A stretch of 52,553 bases of DNA from Lactobacillus corticis. GTDB lineage: Bacteria > Bacillota > Bacilli > Lactobacillales > Lactobacillaceae. The stretch covers positions 1 to 52,553 of the forward strand of contig NZ_BMAY01000010.1 of assembly GCF_018327645.1 (NCBI RefSeq). The letters run 5' to 3'. The notes beneath the pieces were generated by a model. That model was given only the letters and a program-made list of their open reading frames with translations. It was not told where the DNA came from and did not search any database. This document shows, piece by piece, positions 36,394-47,122 of the stretch; position 1 is the first letter of the stretch; each line of letters opens with the position of its first letter. The translations under genes were made by a program, and so were the position numbers.

Positions 36394-37356
36394 ATGTCAG
36401 AAGTTATAACAATAGGGGAGCCGTTAGTAGTCTTCTGTTCAACCGAGCCAGATATTAGTTTGAAGGAAGCCGTAAATTTTAAAAGGGTTGTAGGTGGTGC
36501 TGAATTAAACGTTGCTATTGGCCTGAATAGATTAGGGCACACTGTCAAATACATAAGTCAAATAGGTAGAGATCCTCAAGGAGACTTTATCGAAGATCAA
36601 ATTAATAAGCAAAAATTGGATTCATCAGTTTTGAAGAAGACGTCTCTCTTCATAACTGGATATCAGATGAAACAACTTGTTACTGAAGGGGATCCAAAAG
36701 TATTTAACTTTAGAAAATCTTCTGCTGCTTCACACATGACTCCTGATATTCTCAAACGAGTTGATTTAACTAATGCAAAATTTGGACATCTAACTGGGAT
36801 ATTTCCCGCATTATCAGATAGTTCACTAGAAACGAGCATTTTTTTTGCAAAACAGATGAATAAGCGGAAAATCACTTTGACGTTTGACCCAAACTTAAGA
36901 CCTAGATTGTGGAAAAATGAAACATATATGGTGAAAACCATTAATAAATTGGCCAAATATGCCGATATTATGTTACCTGGCATAAAAGAAGGAAAAATAT
37001 TAACAGGCCTTGATTCTCCCCAAGATATTGCTGATTACTATCTTCAAAATCCGCAGACAAAAGCTGTATTTGTAAAGCTGGGCCCTGATGGAGCTTACGT
37101 TAAAACAAAGACAAACGATGAAAGGGTAGTTCAAGGTTTTAAGGTAGCTAAAGTAGTTGATACAGTTGGAGCGGGAGATGGATTTGCTTTAGGGGTTATT
37201 AGTGCTCTTTTGGAAGGAAAATCATATTTCGAAGCGGCTAATCGAGGAAATGCTATAGGCGCCCTTCAATTTCAAACTCATGGCGATAATGACGGATACC
37301 CAAATAGAGGAGAATTAGGAAAGTTTTATGAAAAGAACAGTGAACATTATGAATAA
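36394..37356 (+). CDS. kdgK: 2-keto-3-deoxygluconate kinase
   Basis: A 320-residue PfkB-family sugar kinase. Visible are GEPLVVF, VVGGAELNVAIGLNRLG, TFDPNLRPRLW and the catalytic DTVGAGDGFALG. It phosphorylates KDG to KDPG. It is intact although its neighbours on both sides carry lesions. The kdgA ATG at 37349 overlaps its stop. Confidence 0.88.
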   Translation: MSEVITIGEPLVVFCSTEPDISLKEAVNFKRVVGGAELNVAIGLNRLGHTVKYISQIGRDPQGDFIEDQINKQKLDSSVLKKTSLFITGYQMKQLVTEGDPKVFNFRKSSAASHMTPDILKRVDLTNAKFGHLTGIFPALSDSSLETSIFFAKQMNKRKITLTFDPNLRPRLWKNETYMVKTINKLAKYADIMLPGIKEGKILTGLDSPQDIADYYLQNPQTKAVFVKLGPDGAYVKTKTNDERVVQGFKVAKVVDTVGAGDGFALGVISALLEGKSYFEAANRGNAIGALQFQTHGDNDGYPNRGELGKFYEKNSEHYE

Positions 37357-38010
37357 AATATCCAAATTTATTTCCTTAAAAAAATGTACCAAGCTGGAAT
37401 TGTAGCAGTCATAAGAGGTACTTCAGATGAAAATTCATATAAAACAGCTAAGGCATGCATTGCAGGAAATGTGGTGGGTATTGAATTAGCCTTTACTTCT
37501 CCAGATGCAGAAGTAACCATACGAAGACTGGTTCATGAATATAAAGATGATACTCATGTGGTTATTGGTGCTGGAACTGTATTAGATAGTCAAACAGCAA
37601 GAATCGCAATATTAGCTGGAGCTCAGTTCATTGTAAGCCCATCCTTTAGTGAAGAAACTGCAAAAGAATGTAACCTGTATGGAGTTCCTTATATTCCTGG
37701 GTGTTATAGTCCAACTGAGGTACAAGATGCTCTTACTTTTGGTTCAGACTTGATAAAAATATTTCCAAGCTCCCTAGTGGGTAGTAAGTATATTTCTGAA
37801 ATACATGGACCTTTTCCTTATGTGAATGTAATGCCTAGTGGTGGTATAACGTTGGACAATATAGAAGAGTGGTTTAAAAATGGTGCATTTGTCATAGGCG
37901 TGGGAGGAAACTTGGTGTCCCCCGGAAAAGAAGAAAAGTATGAATTAGTGAAGAAGAATGCTCAATGTTTCAGTGAAAGCGTCTATAAGATAAAAAATAC
38001 TAATTACTGA
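37349..38010 (+). CDS. kdgA: KDPG aldolase with a frameshift right after the start
   Basis: It splits KDPG into pyruvate and glyceraldehyde-3-phosphate. GIVAVIRG, GIELAFTSPDAE, IGAGTVLD, SPSFSEETA, PGCYSPTE, LIKIFPSS and MPSGGIT are all family motifs; the lysine in LIKIFP is the Schiff-base residue. The natural start is ATG 37349, overlapping the kdgK stop. It reads MNKISKFISLKK and then leaves frame because the A run at 37378-37384 has seven A instead of eight. The in-frame ATG 37384 has no ribosome binding site. So expression probably depends on slippage, or the gene is dying. Confidence 0.82.
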
Positions 38011-38039
38011 TATGAAGCCTAAAATTGAAACAAAATATT

Positions 38040-38730
38040 TATACTACTGATTAAGAATCTGATTTCGATATTCTATCGGAGTCAGATTTTTTGTCTTAAA
38101 TATTTCATATATGTTTTTTATTTTTAGATTGCTTTTACTCTTACCGAATTTTTAAAACATAGAATCTTTTGCAACTGAGTTATCCAATGATTCCTTCAAT
38201 TAATACATCATCTAATGAATTTCTTTTACAATAAACAGATCGTACCATGATTCTCAAGCTGCTTTTGAAATACACTATGCTGATATTATTAACCTTGATC
38301 TGTTTGAAAAAAATAGGTCATTAAGGCAGGTAAGACTCAGTTATTATGGCTCTCGATATCATGCTTTGAATTTTGACTCTCAGAAAAGTGGTGAACAAGA
38401 TACTCTTGAGTAGAACCATCGATTATAGCTGATAAATACAGTCTTGTATTTAAGATAACATTCTGAAATATCTGAATAATTGCAGTAGACTTTGCTTCTT
38501 AAGATTATCTAGTACTTGGTTTATCTAAAATTGCAGAGGGGGTAAAAGTCAATCATTTTAACTAAATAGGTAACTCTGCTACCTGTTTCAGAACCTTCTT
38601 CTTAAGAAAGCATATTGATATCATTCGTTTTATAATCTAAAAATTCAATTTTATATTCTTTTGAGAATTTAACCATAATAAAACCCTAAACTAGATTTTT
38701 TCCTAATTTAGGAGGTGGTTCAAAATAGCT
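38040..38730 (-). mobile_element. Decayed IS3-family element (longer copy)
   Basis: On the minus strand, near 38690, a start like MVKFSKEYKIEFLDYK resembles IS3 OrfA. KQLENHGT with a frameshifted KRNSLDD (near 38200-38270) is the OrfB signature region. LTPIEYRNQILN (near 38050-38090) is the OrfB C-terminus. Many frameshifts and a large internal deletion make it inactive. It has the same orientation as the remnant at 29477, and the two flank the 29.8-38.0 kb island. Confidence 0.78.
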
Positions 38731-38753
38731 GTCGCTTATATACCTATATGTTT

Positions 38754-39506
38754 TTAGAACATGACTTTTATGTGTTTACTTCTAAATAAATTGAGATATT
38801 CATTACTTGGTTTTTTGTTGGTTACCACCACATCAACCATAGATAAAGAAAGATCTTTAAAATTCAGGACTTCATCAAATTTAGAATCATCTATGAGTAA
38901 GACAATTTTTTTAGCATGATTTTCAAGTGTTCTTTTTAAGATAGCTTCCTTCTCAAGTCGATCAGTTATACCAAATTTTTTATCTAAACCTCTGCAAGAA
39001 AGGAAAGCAATATCAAATACATGTTGTTGTAGTTGAACGATGGTTTGATTGCCACCAGCTTCAAAATCATACAATTCTCCTCCGAATATAGTGACAGAGA
39101 AATTGCTGTAATTTCTTATTAAATAGCCGGCGGTATCAATATTTGTGGTGTATAAAGTCAAATTGAGACTAGGATCTAAAAACTGACAAAGATTAAACGT
39201 GGTAGAAGAACCATCAATAAAGATAGATTGATTCTTATTGATTAAATTACTTGCTAAAGCACCAATATGCCTTTTTTCATCTAGATGTATTCTCTTTTTA
39301 ATGTCTACTGGAGCTTCTGTGAATTTAGATTCGATAAGTAAAGCACCACCGTTTACTCTTTGAACTAAATTTTGTTGTTCCAGAGCAATAAGGTCTCTTC
39401 TTACTGTAGAAGTACTATAGTGCAAAATTTCAGCCATTTTACTTATTCGTAAATACTTATACTTCTTTAGTAATTCCAATATGATTCTTTGACGTGACTG
39501 AAACAT
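38754..39506 (-). CDS. DeoR/GlpR-family regulator
   Basis: A 250-residue regulator: N-terminal helix-turn-helix (RISKMAEILHYSTSTVRRDL, about 19-38) and a C-terminal sugar-phosphate sensor (GSSTTFNLCQFL, FGGELYDFEAGG, LLIDDSKFDE). ATG 39506 (MFQSRQRI) is chosen for the GGAG just upstream. It is divergent from the aldolase gene and likely regulates it. Confidence 0.87.
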   Translation of the reverse strand: MFQSRQRIILELLKKYKYLRISKMAEILHYSTSTVRRDLIALEQQNLVQRVNGGALLIESKFTEAPVDIKKRIHLDEKRHIGALASNLINKNQSIFIDGSSTTFNLCQFLDPSLNLTLYTTNIDTAGYLIRNYSNFSVTIFGGELYDFEAGGNQTIVQLQQHVFDIAFLSCRGLDKKFGITDRLEKEAILKRTLENHAKKIVLLIDDSKFDEVLNFKDLSLSMVDVVVTNKKPSNEYLNLFRSKHIKVMF

Positions 39507-39661
39507 GATCTTCTCCAATGTTACATTTTGAATAATAACTACCAAAAAATGAACTTAATTTGATTATACGTGAAAAGTTTGCAATGTACCATGCAAGCCT
39601 TTACATAGACGATATATAAACTTAAGCTGAAGGTGAAAAGTGAAACAAGGAGGACGAAAAA

Positions 39662-40525
39662 ATGGTATTAGCAAATCTTAATGATGTATTACCTAAAGCA
39701 AAGAAAGATGGTTACGCAGTAGGCGCATTTAACTATGCAGATTTGAACACTGCCAGAGGAATTGTAAAAGCTGCTGAAACTGAAAAAGCCCCAGTGGTAT
39801 TACAAATTGCTGAATCGCATTTTCCATATTTACCACTAGATATAGGTGGAAAGATTGCTTTAGATTTGGCGAAACAAAGCTCTGTACCGGTAGTAGTTCA
39901 CTTAGATCACGGTACTGATATAAAAACCTGCATGATTGCGTTGCAAATGGGATTTAAATCAGTCATGATTGACCAATCTTTAAAGCCGTTGGATGAAAAT
40001 ATTGCAGCGACCAAAAAAGTAGTAGAAGTTGCTCATATGCTTGGCGCAACCGTTGAAGGAGAGGTTGGTGTTATGACTACTGATGTTGGTAAAGGAAAAG
40101 CTGACTATTCTAACCTTTCGGATAATTATACAACGGTTGAGGATGCTAAGAGATTTTATGAAGAAACTGGCGTTGATGCTGTTGCTATTTCATACGGTAC
40201 TGTTCATGGTATTTATCGTGAAAAGCTAAGTTTAAACTTTGAAAGATTATATGAAATTTCAGAGGCATTGCCAATTCCTCTAGTTGTACACGGTGGATCA
40301 GGATTATCCGATGAAGAATATCATAAATCTATTTCCAATGGGATAAGCAAAGTAAATTACTACTCTACGATGTCCTACAATGTAACAAACGGATTGAGAA
40401 ATTACTTGAACGAACAAAAAGACAAACAAACATTTCTTTTCAATGCAGATCTAAAAATTATGGAGTTAGTCCAAAAAGATATTAGCGAAAAGATAAGAAT
40501 TTTCGGTTCTAATAATAGAGTTTGA
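39662..40525 (+). CDS. Class II fructose/tagatose-bisphosphate aldolase
   Basis: A 287-residue zinc aldolase. HLDHGTD (zinc and catalytic residues, near 81-87), GATVEGEVGVM, YGTVHGIY and VHGGSG match the GatY/KbaY/Fba class II family. The natural substrate could be tagatose- or fructose-bisphosphate, or a related ketose phosphate. With the DeoR regulator and the broken galactitol-type EIIC nearby, a role in hexitol or uronate use is plausible. Strong AAGGAGG before the ATG. Confidence 0.88.
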   Translation: MVLANLNDVLPKAKKDGYAVGAFNYADLNTARGIVKAAETEKAPVVLQIAESHFPYLPLDIGGKIALDLAKQSSVPVVVHLDHGTDIKTCMIALQMGFKSVMIDQSLKPLDENIAATKKVVEVAHMLGATVEGEVGVMTTDVGKGKADYSNLSDNYTTVEDAKRFYEETGVDAVAISYGTVHGIYREKLSLNFERLYEISEALPIPLVVHGGSGLSDEEYHKSISNGISKVNYYSTMSYNVTNGLRNYLNEQKDKQTFLFNADLKIMELVQKDISEKIRIFGSNNRV

Positions 40526-40602
40526 GTAAAGCTAACCCTTAAAGTAATATATTTTGCTAAGTCGAGATTCCAAGGCGGAGATTTCTCTCTTCCTTAAAAC
40601 TA

Positions 40603-40656
40603 AAAATATCGTCATACCAAGCTTTTGTAAAGGCAAGGTATGACGACGTTTTATTT
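40603..40656 (+). terminator. Terminator of the aldolase gene
   Basis: CGTCATACC (40610-40618) pairs with GGTATGACG (40637-40645), with an inner GCTTTT/AAAGGC stem and a T-rich tail. The left side AAAAATATCGTC is shared with the terminators at 2434 and 14608. The following 40657-40833 holds no gene apart from the leader of the next one. Confidence 0.85.
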
Positions 40657-40833
40657 TAGAGAGGTTTTCTTAGATTTTTATCTTCCAATCGCCATCTCAG
40701 CCTCAAAACAGGTTGGATCTAGACCCAATAATTAACCCCCGCCATGTCCATTTTTCTCCTTTTCAAACGTTAGTAATAGTGTAAGAGCTGCGCAGCCTTA
40801 TGAAACTAACATTTGAACACAGAGGAGCTAAAC

Positions 40834-41031
40834 ATGAATTTAGTACAACAAGAAGTAGTATTCACTTTCGAAAACGCACGTTACAAAGAAGGTGCAGACC
40901 AAAAGACTTACAAGAACGTTAAGTTGGATGCGTCTGCTGAAGCAATTAAAGCAGTTGGTCAAGCAATTAGTGACTTGCAAGGCGATGGCTTTGGCAAAGT
41001 AACTTTGATGCAACACCAAGAATTAGCCTAA
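40834..41031 (+). CDS. DUF1659-like small protein
   Basis: A 65-residue protein (MNLVQQEVVFTFENARYKEG, YKNVKLDASAEAIKAVGQAI, SDLQGD). It resembles the short DUF1659 proteins common in Firmicutes, whose function is unknown. ATG 40834 has GAGGAG at 40822-40827. It has its own terminator (41073). Confidence 0.75.
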   Translation: MNLVQQEVVFTFENARYKEGADQKTYKNVKLDASAEAIKAVGQAISDLQGDGFGKVTLMQHQELA

Positions 41032-41072
41032 AGATAAACTAAATACCCATGCCTTAACTAGTCTGAATTATC

Positions 41073-41106
41073 AGCCCCGAGATCATTACGATTTCGGGGC
41101 TTTTTT
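41073..41106 (+). terminator. GCCCCGA/TCGGGGC terminator, left twin
   Basis: A 12-bp stem (one G-U pair) with a T6 tail. The 33 bases 41073-41105 are identical to 47090-47122, so the helicase cassette lies between two direct copies of the same terminator. Confidence 0.95.
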
Positions 41107-41190
41107 GGTGTTTATTTTGCATATTTAATAAAATTACTATATGATTTATTAATGTGAAGGGTTACAGCACTGGCTAGAAAGGATTATCGC

Positions 41191-41577
41191 ATGACCCAGC
41201 AATATAAAAAAATGGCCGACTTAGTTGCCAAAAACTCAAAGGGAATAGTAAGAATTCAGTGCCCAACTGGTAGTGGCAAGACAGAAAAAGTTATTGAAAT
41301 GATCGCGGATGATCTTTTATCTGATAAGAAACATTCGTACATAGTTCCGATTGTAGATCGTAAAGCTAGGGATGAGTTTTACGATCGTTTAATGGCTAAG
41401 CTTGTTGATAATCCTAAAGAACAGCAATTAGTCGTTTGCATATATAGTCATGTAGATGCACTAGATCATTTTTATTGTGATAACTTTCCAAAACTAGATT
41501 TTAATGACAAGGTTAGCCTTAGTGCTGTGCCGGATAGGGCAAATTTAAAAAAGAAACTTTTTGGAAGTCATCAGTGA
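41191..41577 (+). pseudogene. SF2 helicase-nuclease, N-terminal part of a frameshifted gene
   Basis: A 128-residue frame from ATG 41191 with AAAGGA seven bases upstream. It contains Walker A CPTGSGKT (24-31). It reads ...ANLKKKLF, then leaves frame at a T5 run (near 41556-41560). Taking out one T gives ...KKKLLEVISDDRVKK, continuous with the long frame that follows. Confidence 0.82.
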
Positions 41578-44500
41578 CGACAGAGTAAAGAAAAGTCCGA
41601 TCGAAAATGCTGTTAAGAGTGTTGCCGATAATTACTGGACTTACTTAATCGACCAAAAACAAGAACTACCAAGGAATAATTTGGCACGGTCAATTACCCA
41701 CTTGTTGCATGTGTATGTTAGACAAGTAGATAGTATCCTTCGCAAGGACCGACCGATGTTATCCGGAAAGGACTTAACTCATGCTTGTCAAAAATATGTT
41801 GAAGAATATCCAGATCTAACAAAAATTTGGACAGAACTAAAACCCGCAAATCAGTATAAAGTTTGTTTGTTGACTACTGATAAATTTTTGCTTCCGAGTA
41901 TTAAGTTTACCAACGTTGGTGGCCACTTTTGGCAAACTGAAGATCGGGATCAGCCAATATTGATTATTGATGAGTTTGATGGACAAAAGCAGGTTTGGCT
42001 GAATCGAATGATTACAGATGCTTGTACTTCAGACTTCGATAAATGTGGTTTGCTGCAGTTAATGAAAGATCTTAAAAGTGCATTATCTCCGGCTCGCCTA
42101 GATGCTTTGCCTAATGAATTTAAACACGATCATTCAAGGGATGAGTTGGAAAAATATAATAAGTGTCTAAATAAAAACTTTCGAGGCTTAGTGGAGAGCG
42201 AGACTGGCAATAGATTGAGATATGATCCTAGTTTGCAGTTTAAACTTGATGACCAGTTAACCCAAATTTTGCAACCGACGTTTCTGTTTAGAAGTATCGA
42301 TCACCCTCTAGTTTCCCACAAGCAAGAGCTTTATTTTTACTATGATGAAAATAGTAATGTATATAAGCTCAATGCTGAAGCAAAGGGTACAGAACTAGGA
42401 AGGTTTCTATTTAAAATAGTAGAGCTAACTCAAAAATTTACCAAGACTGCGTATAAAGTTGCGCTTAATGCACTCAAAGCTCAACATTCTGATATCGAAG
42501 ATACAGAATTGCTAATGAAAAAAGTTGAGTCATTTTTTAACGTGATATTCAATCAGCACTTTGCTGAAACTGAGCAAATGCTGACATATTTTTTGTCCAA
42601 GTATGAAAGAACAAATGTTAGTCTTCCTAGAATTAATCAAAGACTACAGCATCGTAATAAATTACTGGACACAGATCCATATTTACAGTTAATTGACTTT
42701 ATAAAAATTGATCGAAAATCTGGAGATGAATATGCTGTAAGTTTCACTGCTCATCAATTGAATCAGACGCCTGAAGCTTTACTAACAGAATTGGGCCGAA
42801 GACAATTAGTTATCGGCTTGTCTGCAACCAGTCGAAATGATTCTTCGATTGCCAATTTTTCGTCTAGACACATTGAAACAGAGGTTGAATGGGATGATTT
42901 GAAGTTAATTGATGCAGATATTGAAGATTTACAACAGTCCGCTGACGAAATAAAAAAGCAATTGGAAGATAGCAAGGCTGAGATCAAAACAATTTTATTG
43001 TCAGTTAGTGAACTTTCTGACCGGGTTGAGATATTTACTTCACTGCTAAAGCAATATAAAATATCGCTCCCTAGTAGGCAGATTAGCAAAATAATTGCCA
43101 AGCTTAATTTAGAAAATGATGATCGAAAAGACTTTTTGTTTAAACGTGAAATGCAGACTTTGGCAGCAATCTTAGATTTCTTGACGCAGCCAGATCCTCA
43201 ACATAAAGCAATGATAATTTTTAAGAATGCTAAAGCCAATATTGCTTGGTATGAACTATTGCTAGAACAAGCTTTCCCTAAGCTTTCACCACAAATAAGG
43301 GAATTTTACTCTGGTGAAGATTTTGAATTATCTGACACGGCAGAACCGCAGTTAATTTTTACCACTTACGCGTCTGCAGGGCGGTCATTAAATATTACCT
43401 TGCCACTTAAAAGAGACCAGATTGCAAATTATGTAGTGGTAGATTCGCGCCGTTTAACAGACAGTGAAATCTTGCAACGAGATTTAGATGCTGCGTATTT
43501 TGAAAAGCCAAGAAACATTGGAAAATGGTACGTCAACCAAGATGGCAGGGTAAGGCCAGACGATGCATTACAAATAATATTGGAAAATGCTGGATTGGCG
43601 TACGATGGTGAAATTAGCGAAGAAACTGCAATCGAAAACGATCTAACTTATTTGGAACAACGTCCAATAAGTAAGAATTCAAAAAATGATCTGTATTCGG
43701 TAAGAGTTGCAGGTTCCGTTTTCCTGGAACAAGCCGCGGGTCGCTTGCAGAGAACGGTTATTAAGCCAAATATAACTCGATATTATTGGGATGAGTCAAT
43801 TCTTGACCACCGTACCGGGATTGACTTTAGTTACCTTGAAGATAAGCAAACTATCCCAGCAATTGAAGCTTTACTTGGTAAGTATAATTGGACCCCTCAA
43901 GTAAAAGCTGCCAGCAATGTTGATGATATTAACAATGGCATTGAGTACATTTACCAGAATGAACTTCCATTTTTGCAGAAAAATGCAAAAAGTAGAAAAT
44001 TCTGGAAAGATCTTAGAGCCTTTATTCTATTGAATTTATATGGCGATGAGCCAGGCGAGTTAACAAAATGGGGACAATTTTATTATGATTTTGGCAAACC
44101 GGTTATAGATTGGGAGTATAAAAATGGTCCTGCCAATGCCGACTATACACCTTTAGCAGCTATCGGCACTAATCTTTCAGGAGAGAGTCTGAAGAATCCA
44201 TTTTTGAATTATCAAGCTGATATTAAAGCAATTTTGAACAACAATCCTGAGATTGCTAAAGAATTCAAAGATGCTAAATTTGATTTTTCAAAACCTCATC
44301 GTTATTGGCTGGTTCCACCAATGATATTTAATTTTTATCTTGCAGCATTTAGTGAAAAAGTAATCCAAATTGTTTTAAAAGGTTTGGGCCTTGATGTACA
44401 TGAAATGCCAGACAGGGATTTTGAGCGTTTTGATGGATTGGTAATCAGAAAAAATAAGACGGGTTGTGAAAATATTTATTGGGATGCTAAATATTGGCGT

Positions 44501-44755
44501 CCAAGCAACCATCTTTCGTCTACAGGGGCTAAGCAAGATCGTGCAAAGACTTTAGCTAAGCTGCAGTCTGGGGAAAAAGTAATGATTATTAATTTAATTG
44601 CCGACGATAAGAAGTATGAATTGCCTAGTCATCCTAAGGCAGACCAAGATGGAAAATTAATAGTTGAAATTCCTGCATTGTTCGAGAAAAATGGACGTAT
44701 AAATGTAGATGCTATCAAAGTAATAAAAGAGGTATGCAGTAATGGGGAAGAGTAA
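41561..44755 (+). pseudogene. SF2 helicase with likely C-terminal PD-(D/E)XK nuclease, main part
   Basis: A 1064-residue frame continuing the protein begun at 41191. It contains Walker B IIDEFD (135-140), motif III-like GLSATSR (near 419), a strand-motif TTYASAGRSLNI, motif VI QAAGRLQRT (near 722-731) and, close to the end, ERFDGLV followed by IYWDAKYW (near 972-978), which fits the D...DxK pattern of a PD-(D/E)XK nuclease. The whole protein (about 1190 residues) would be a helicase-nuclease, probably anti-phage. The TTG at 41561 has no ribosome binding site and is only the point where the frame reopens. I cannot match it to a named defence system. Confidence 0.75.
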
Positions 44756-45695
44756 CTCCAAGTTCACACAAGCAGAAGACAAGATAACGGAACATTATAG
44801 TAAATTAGTTGGTGGAGAAATTAATTTTGATAAGCTGTGTCAGAATTATAATTTCTTTTCAGCTGATGTGGAGGCTCTCGACCAATATGCGGTAATTTCC
44901 AGCGTGGCTAGTTTGAATAAAAATAGCAATGATAATTCTAGAGTTCTCTCCTTTACTATTGATGAAAAAAATAAAATAGCTGGTAGCAACTATTTTCATG
45001 CTTACATCTTTACTAATGCAAAAGTAACTCGTCTAGATATTAAAAGAGCATTGCGAAATTCGAGAAATGGCAGTCCTCACGTGATTAAGCTACACGAAAA
45101 TGAAGTTAAAGAGCTGAAAAAGAATATTTTATATCGCTTGATGCTGAAGGGCTTGAACGGAACTGAAAGCTTTTTTAGTAGTGACAGCTTATTAGATCAG
45201 CTATATCTAAATAAGGTTAATTGGCTGAAAAAAGATAAAGAAGATTTTACTTTGTTGCAGGTAAACTTAAGTAACAGCTGTGAATTGGGGATTCGCCAAA
45301 CAACCTTTACTACCTTAAAATGGTGGAATGATCTTAATAGACGTAAGGAGCTGGAAACAAATCAACGTAATAGGAGTCGCAATTTAGCTAATCGTATTCT
45401 GCTTGAATTCAAAGACAAAGACCAAATTGAGCGTCGATCATTGGAGAATCAGTTAAAACAAGAAGAGCTGAGCAAAAATGTTTATTTGAATGCCCCTAAA
45501 TACCGTAACGATAAAAATACACAAGAAGATTATTGCATAGTAGATGATCCAGAAGCGGAAGCCCAAATAGTTAATCGTCTATATACTGTCTTAAAGCGGT
45601 TTAATCAGGTTTACCGTGATGAATTAATTTTGAGTTTGATTTTGCCAAAGAGTCGTTTACACATATTGAGGTGGGGATTGGCAAAAATTGGTTAG
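44742..45695 (+). pseudogene. Large partner protein of the helicase cassette, N-terminal part
   Basis: A 317-residue frame starting at ATG 44742, overlapping the helicase end by 14 bases, so the pair is coupled. It has a mixed N-terminal region, then a charged coiled-coil-like stretch (NQRNRSRNLANRILLEFKDK). The frame is lost near 45626-45629, where T4 should be T5: the intended ...DELIFEFDFAKESFTHIEVG continues in the next frame. I recognise no family. Confidence 0.7.
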
Positions 45696-47080
45696 AAGAC
45701 AATCAGACAAACTTCACAGACGGAATCTATTTATTGACGGATGCTATAACCGCTGAAGATAAGGAAAATGAAGAAGAACAAAAAAGTGATCTTGAGAAAG
45801 TGGAACAACTCAAGGACACCATACCTGATCTGTTGAGAGGAGCTGTGAGCTCTAAAAAACAGAAGGAGATAGCAGATGAAACTAGGGTAAGGGTAGCTAA
45901 TGAAATACCTAACGATTCTGCAGGGTTTCTTTTGCGAATAATTCACTCACCGAAATATTACATGGATCGAGGCTGGTCTGACCCGCATAACGATCGTGAT
46001 AATGGAAGTCGTCCGGTCCAACATATCATGCTTGAATCATGCAATAAAAAGGATTTAACGTCTTTAATTCTAAATTCGCTTTTAAATTACTTATATAAAA
46101 GAGATTTAGAGACGGGAAAAATGACCCAATTCGATGTAGAAATTTTAAGAAGTATTAACCAAGAAATGACTTTTGTTTGGAAAGATATTTCAGAAAAATA
46201 TCCTCGTTATTTCCAAGCGGATTTGGAACCAGCAGGTAAAATTACTATAAAAGAAGTCGAGAAAAACGAAAGAAATGATTTTACAGAATACGATCATAAT
46301 GATTTAGGAATCATTAAGGTTGGACAAAACAGCTTATTCCATATTAGGAATACCGAGGGGAGAATGCTACCGGATTTTTCCAAACGTGCTGAAGAGGCTG
46401 CCAAATTAAAAGATGAGGAGAGAATATACGCTCAACTAAAAGAGCGGATACCTAATTTTTCACAGTTACCGATAGAAATGTTGGTAAAAGAATTAAGTGA
46501 ACAGCCTGATTTAAATCTCTCAACCAATTCATTGAAAACAGCAATGTATCATGTTATTTGGGAATCGAATAAAGATGAAGCACAAATGAGGGATGTTAAG
46601 GCTTGGGCTAATAGTGAACCTAAGACGGGTCAGATGGGTGAATTACAAAAAGAGCTAAAGACATTTTTGGAAACACATAATTCAAAGACCTATACGAGAA
46701 CTTTACGTAATCAATTCGGAAAACATTGGCGAAGAGTAGAAAATTTGGAAAAATTCTATGGAGGCTTGGTCGGTATAAATTACTTAATTGATGCCAATGA
46801 ATTAGTTTATGCTGTTGGCGTTCCTAAAGGAGTAAACCGTGCCATTACAAGAGCATCTGTAATTAAGCGAATTATTCCTTTCGATAAGGATGAAAAAAAT
46901 ATTTCTTGGTACCCAGATTTTATTAAATTGCTTGAAACGACGACGATACGGTTTAAGCAAACAACTGTCTTACCTTTTATTTTTAAGTATATAAGGGAAT
47001 ACGCACAGTTACATAAGCAAGATACAAAACCAGGACAAGAACCTGGTCCGTTTGCTTATCCTGTGGAAATGAGTTTTTAA
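45671..47080 (+). pseudogene. Large partner protein of the helicase cassette, C-terminal part
   Basis: A 469-residue frame that continues the previous one; together they make about 790 residues. Notable pieces are HIEVGIGKNWLEDNQTNF, an acidic segment (KENEEEQKSDLEK), SPKYYMDRGWSDPHNDRDNG, a Lys/Glu-rich helical region, FYGGLVGINYLIDANELVYA and a C-terminal KPGQEPGPFAYP. None is a motif I can name. The GTG at 45671 has no ribosome binding site. It ends 10 bases before the right-twin terminator. Confidence 0.7.
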
Positions 47081-47089
47081 TACCGTTAT

Positions 47090-47122
47090 AGCCCCGAGAT
47101 CATTACGATTTCGGGGCTTTTT
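47090..47122 (+). terminator. GCCCCGA/TCGGGGC terminator, right twin
   Basis: Identical over 33 bases to 41073-41105. It directly follows the partner gene. Confidence 0.95.
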
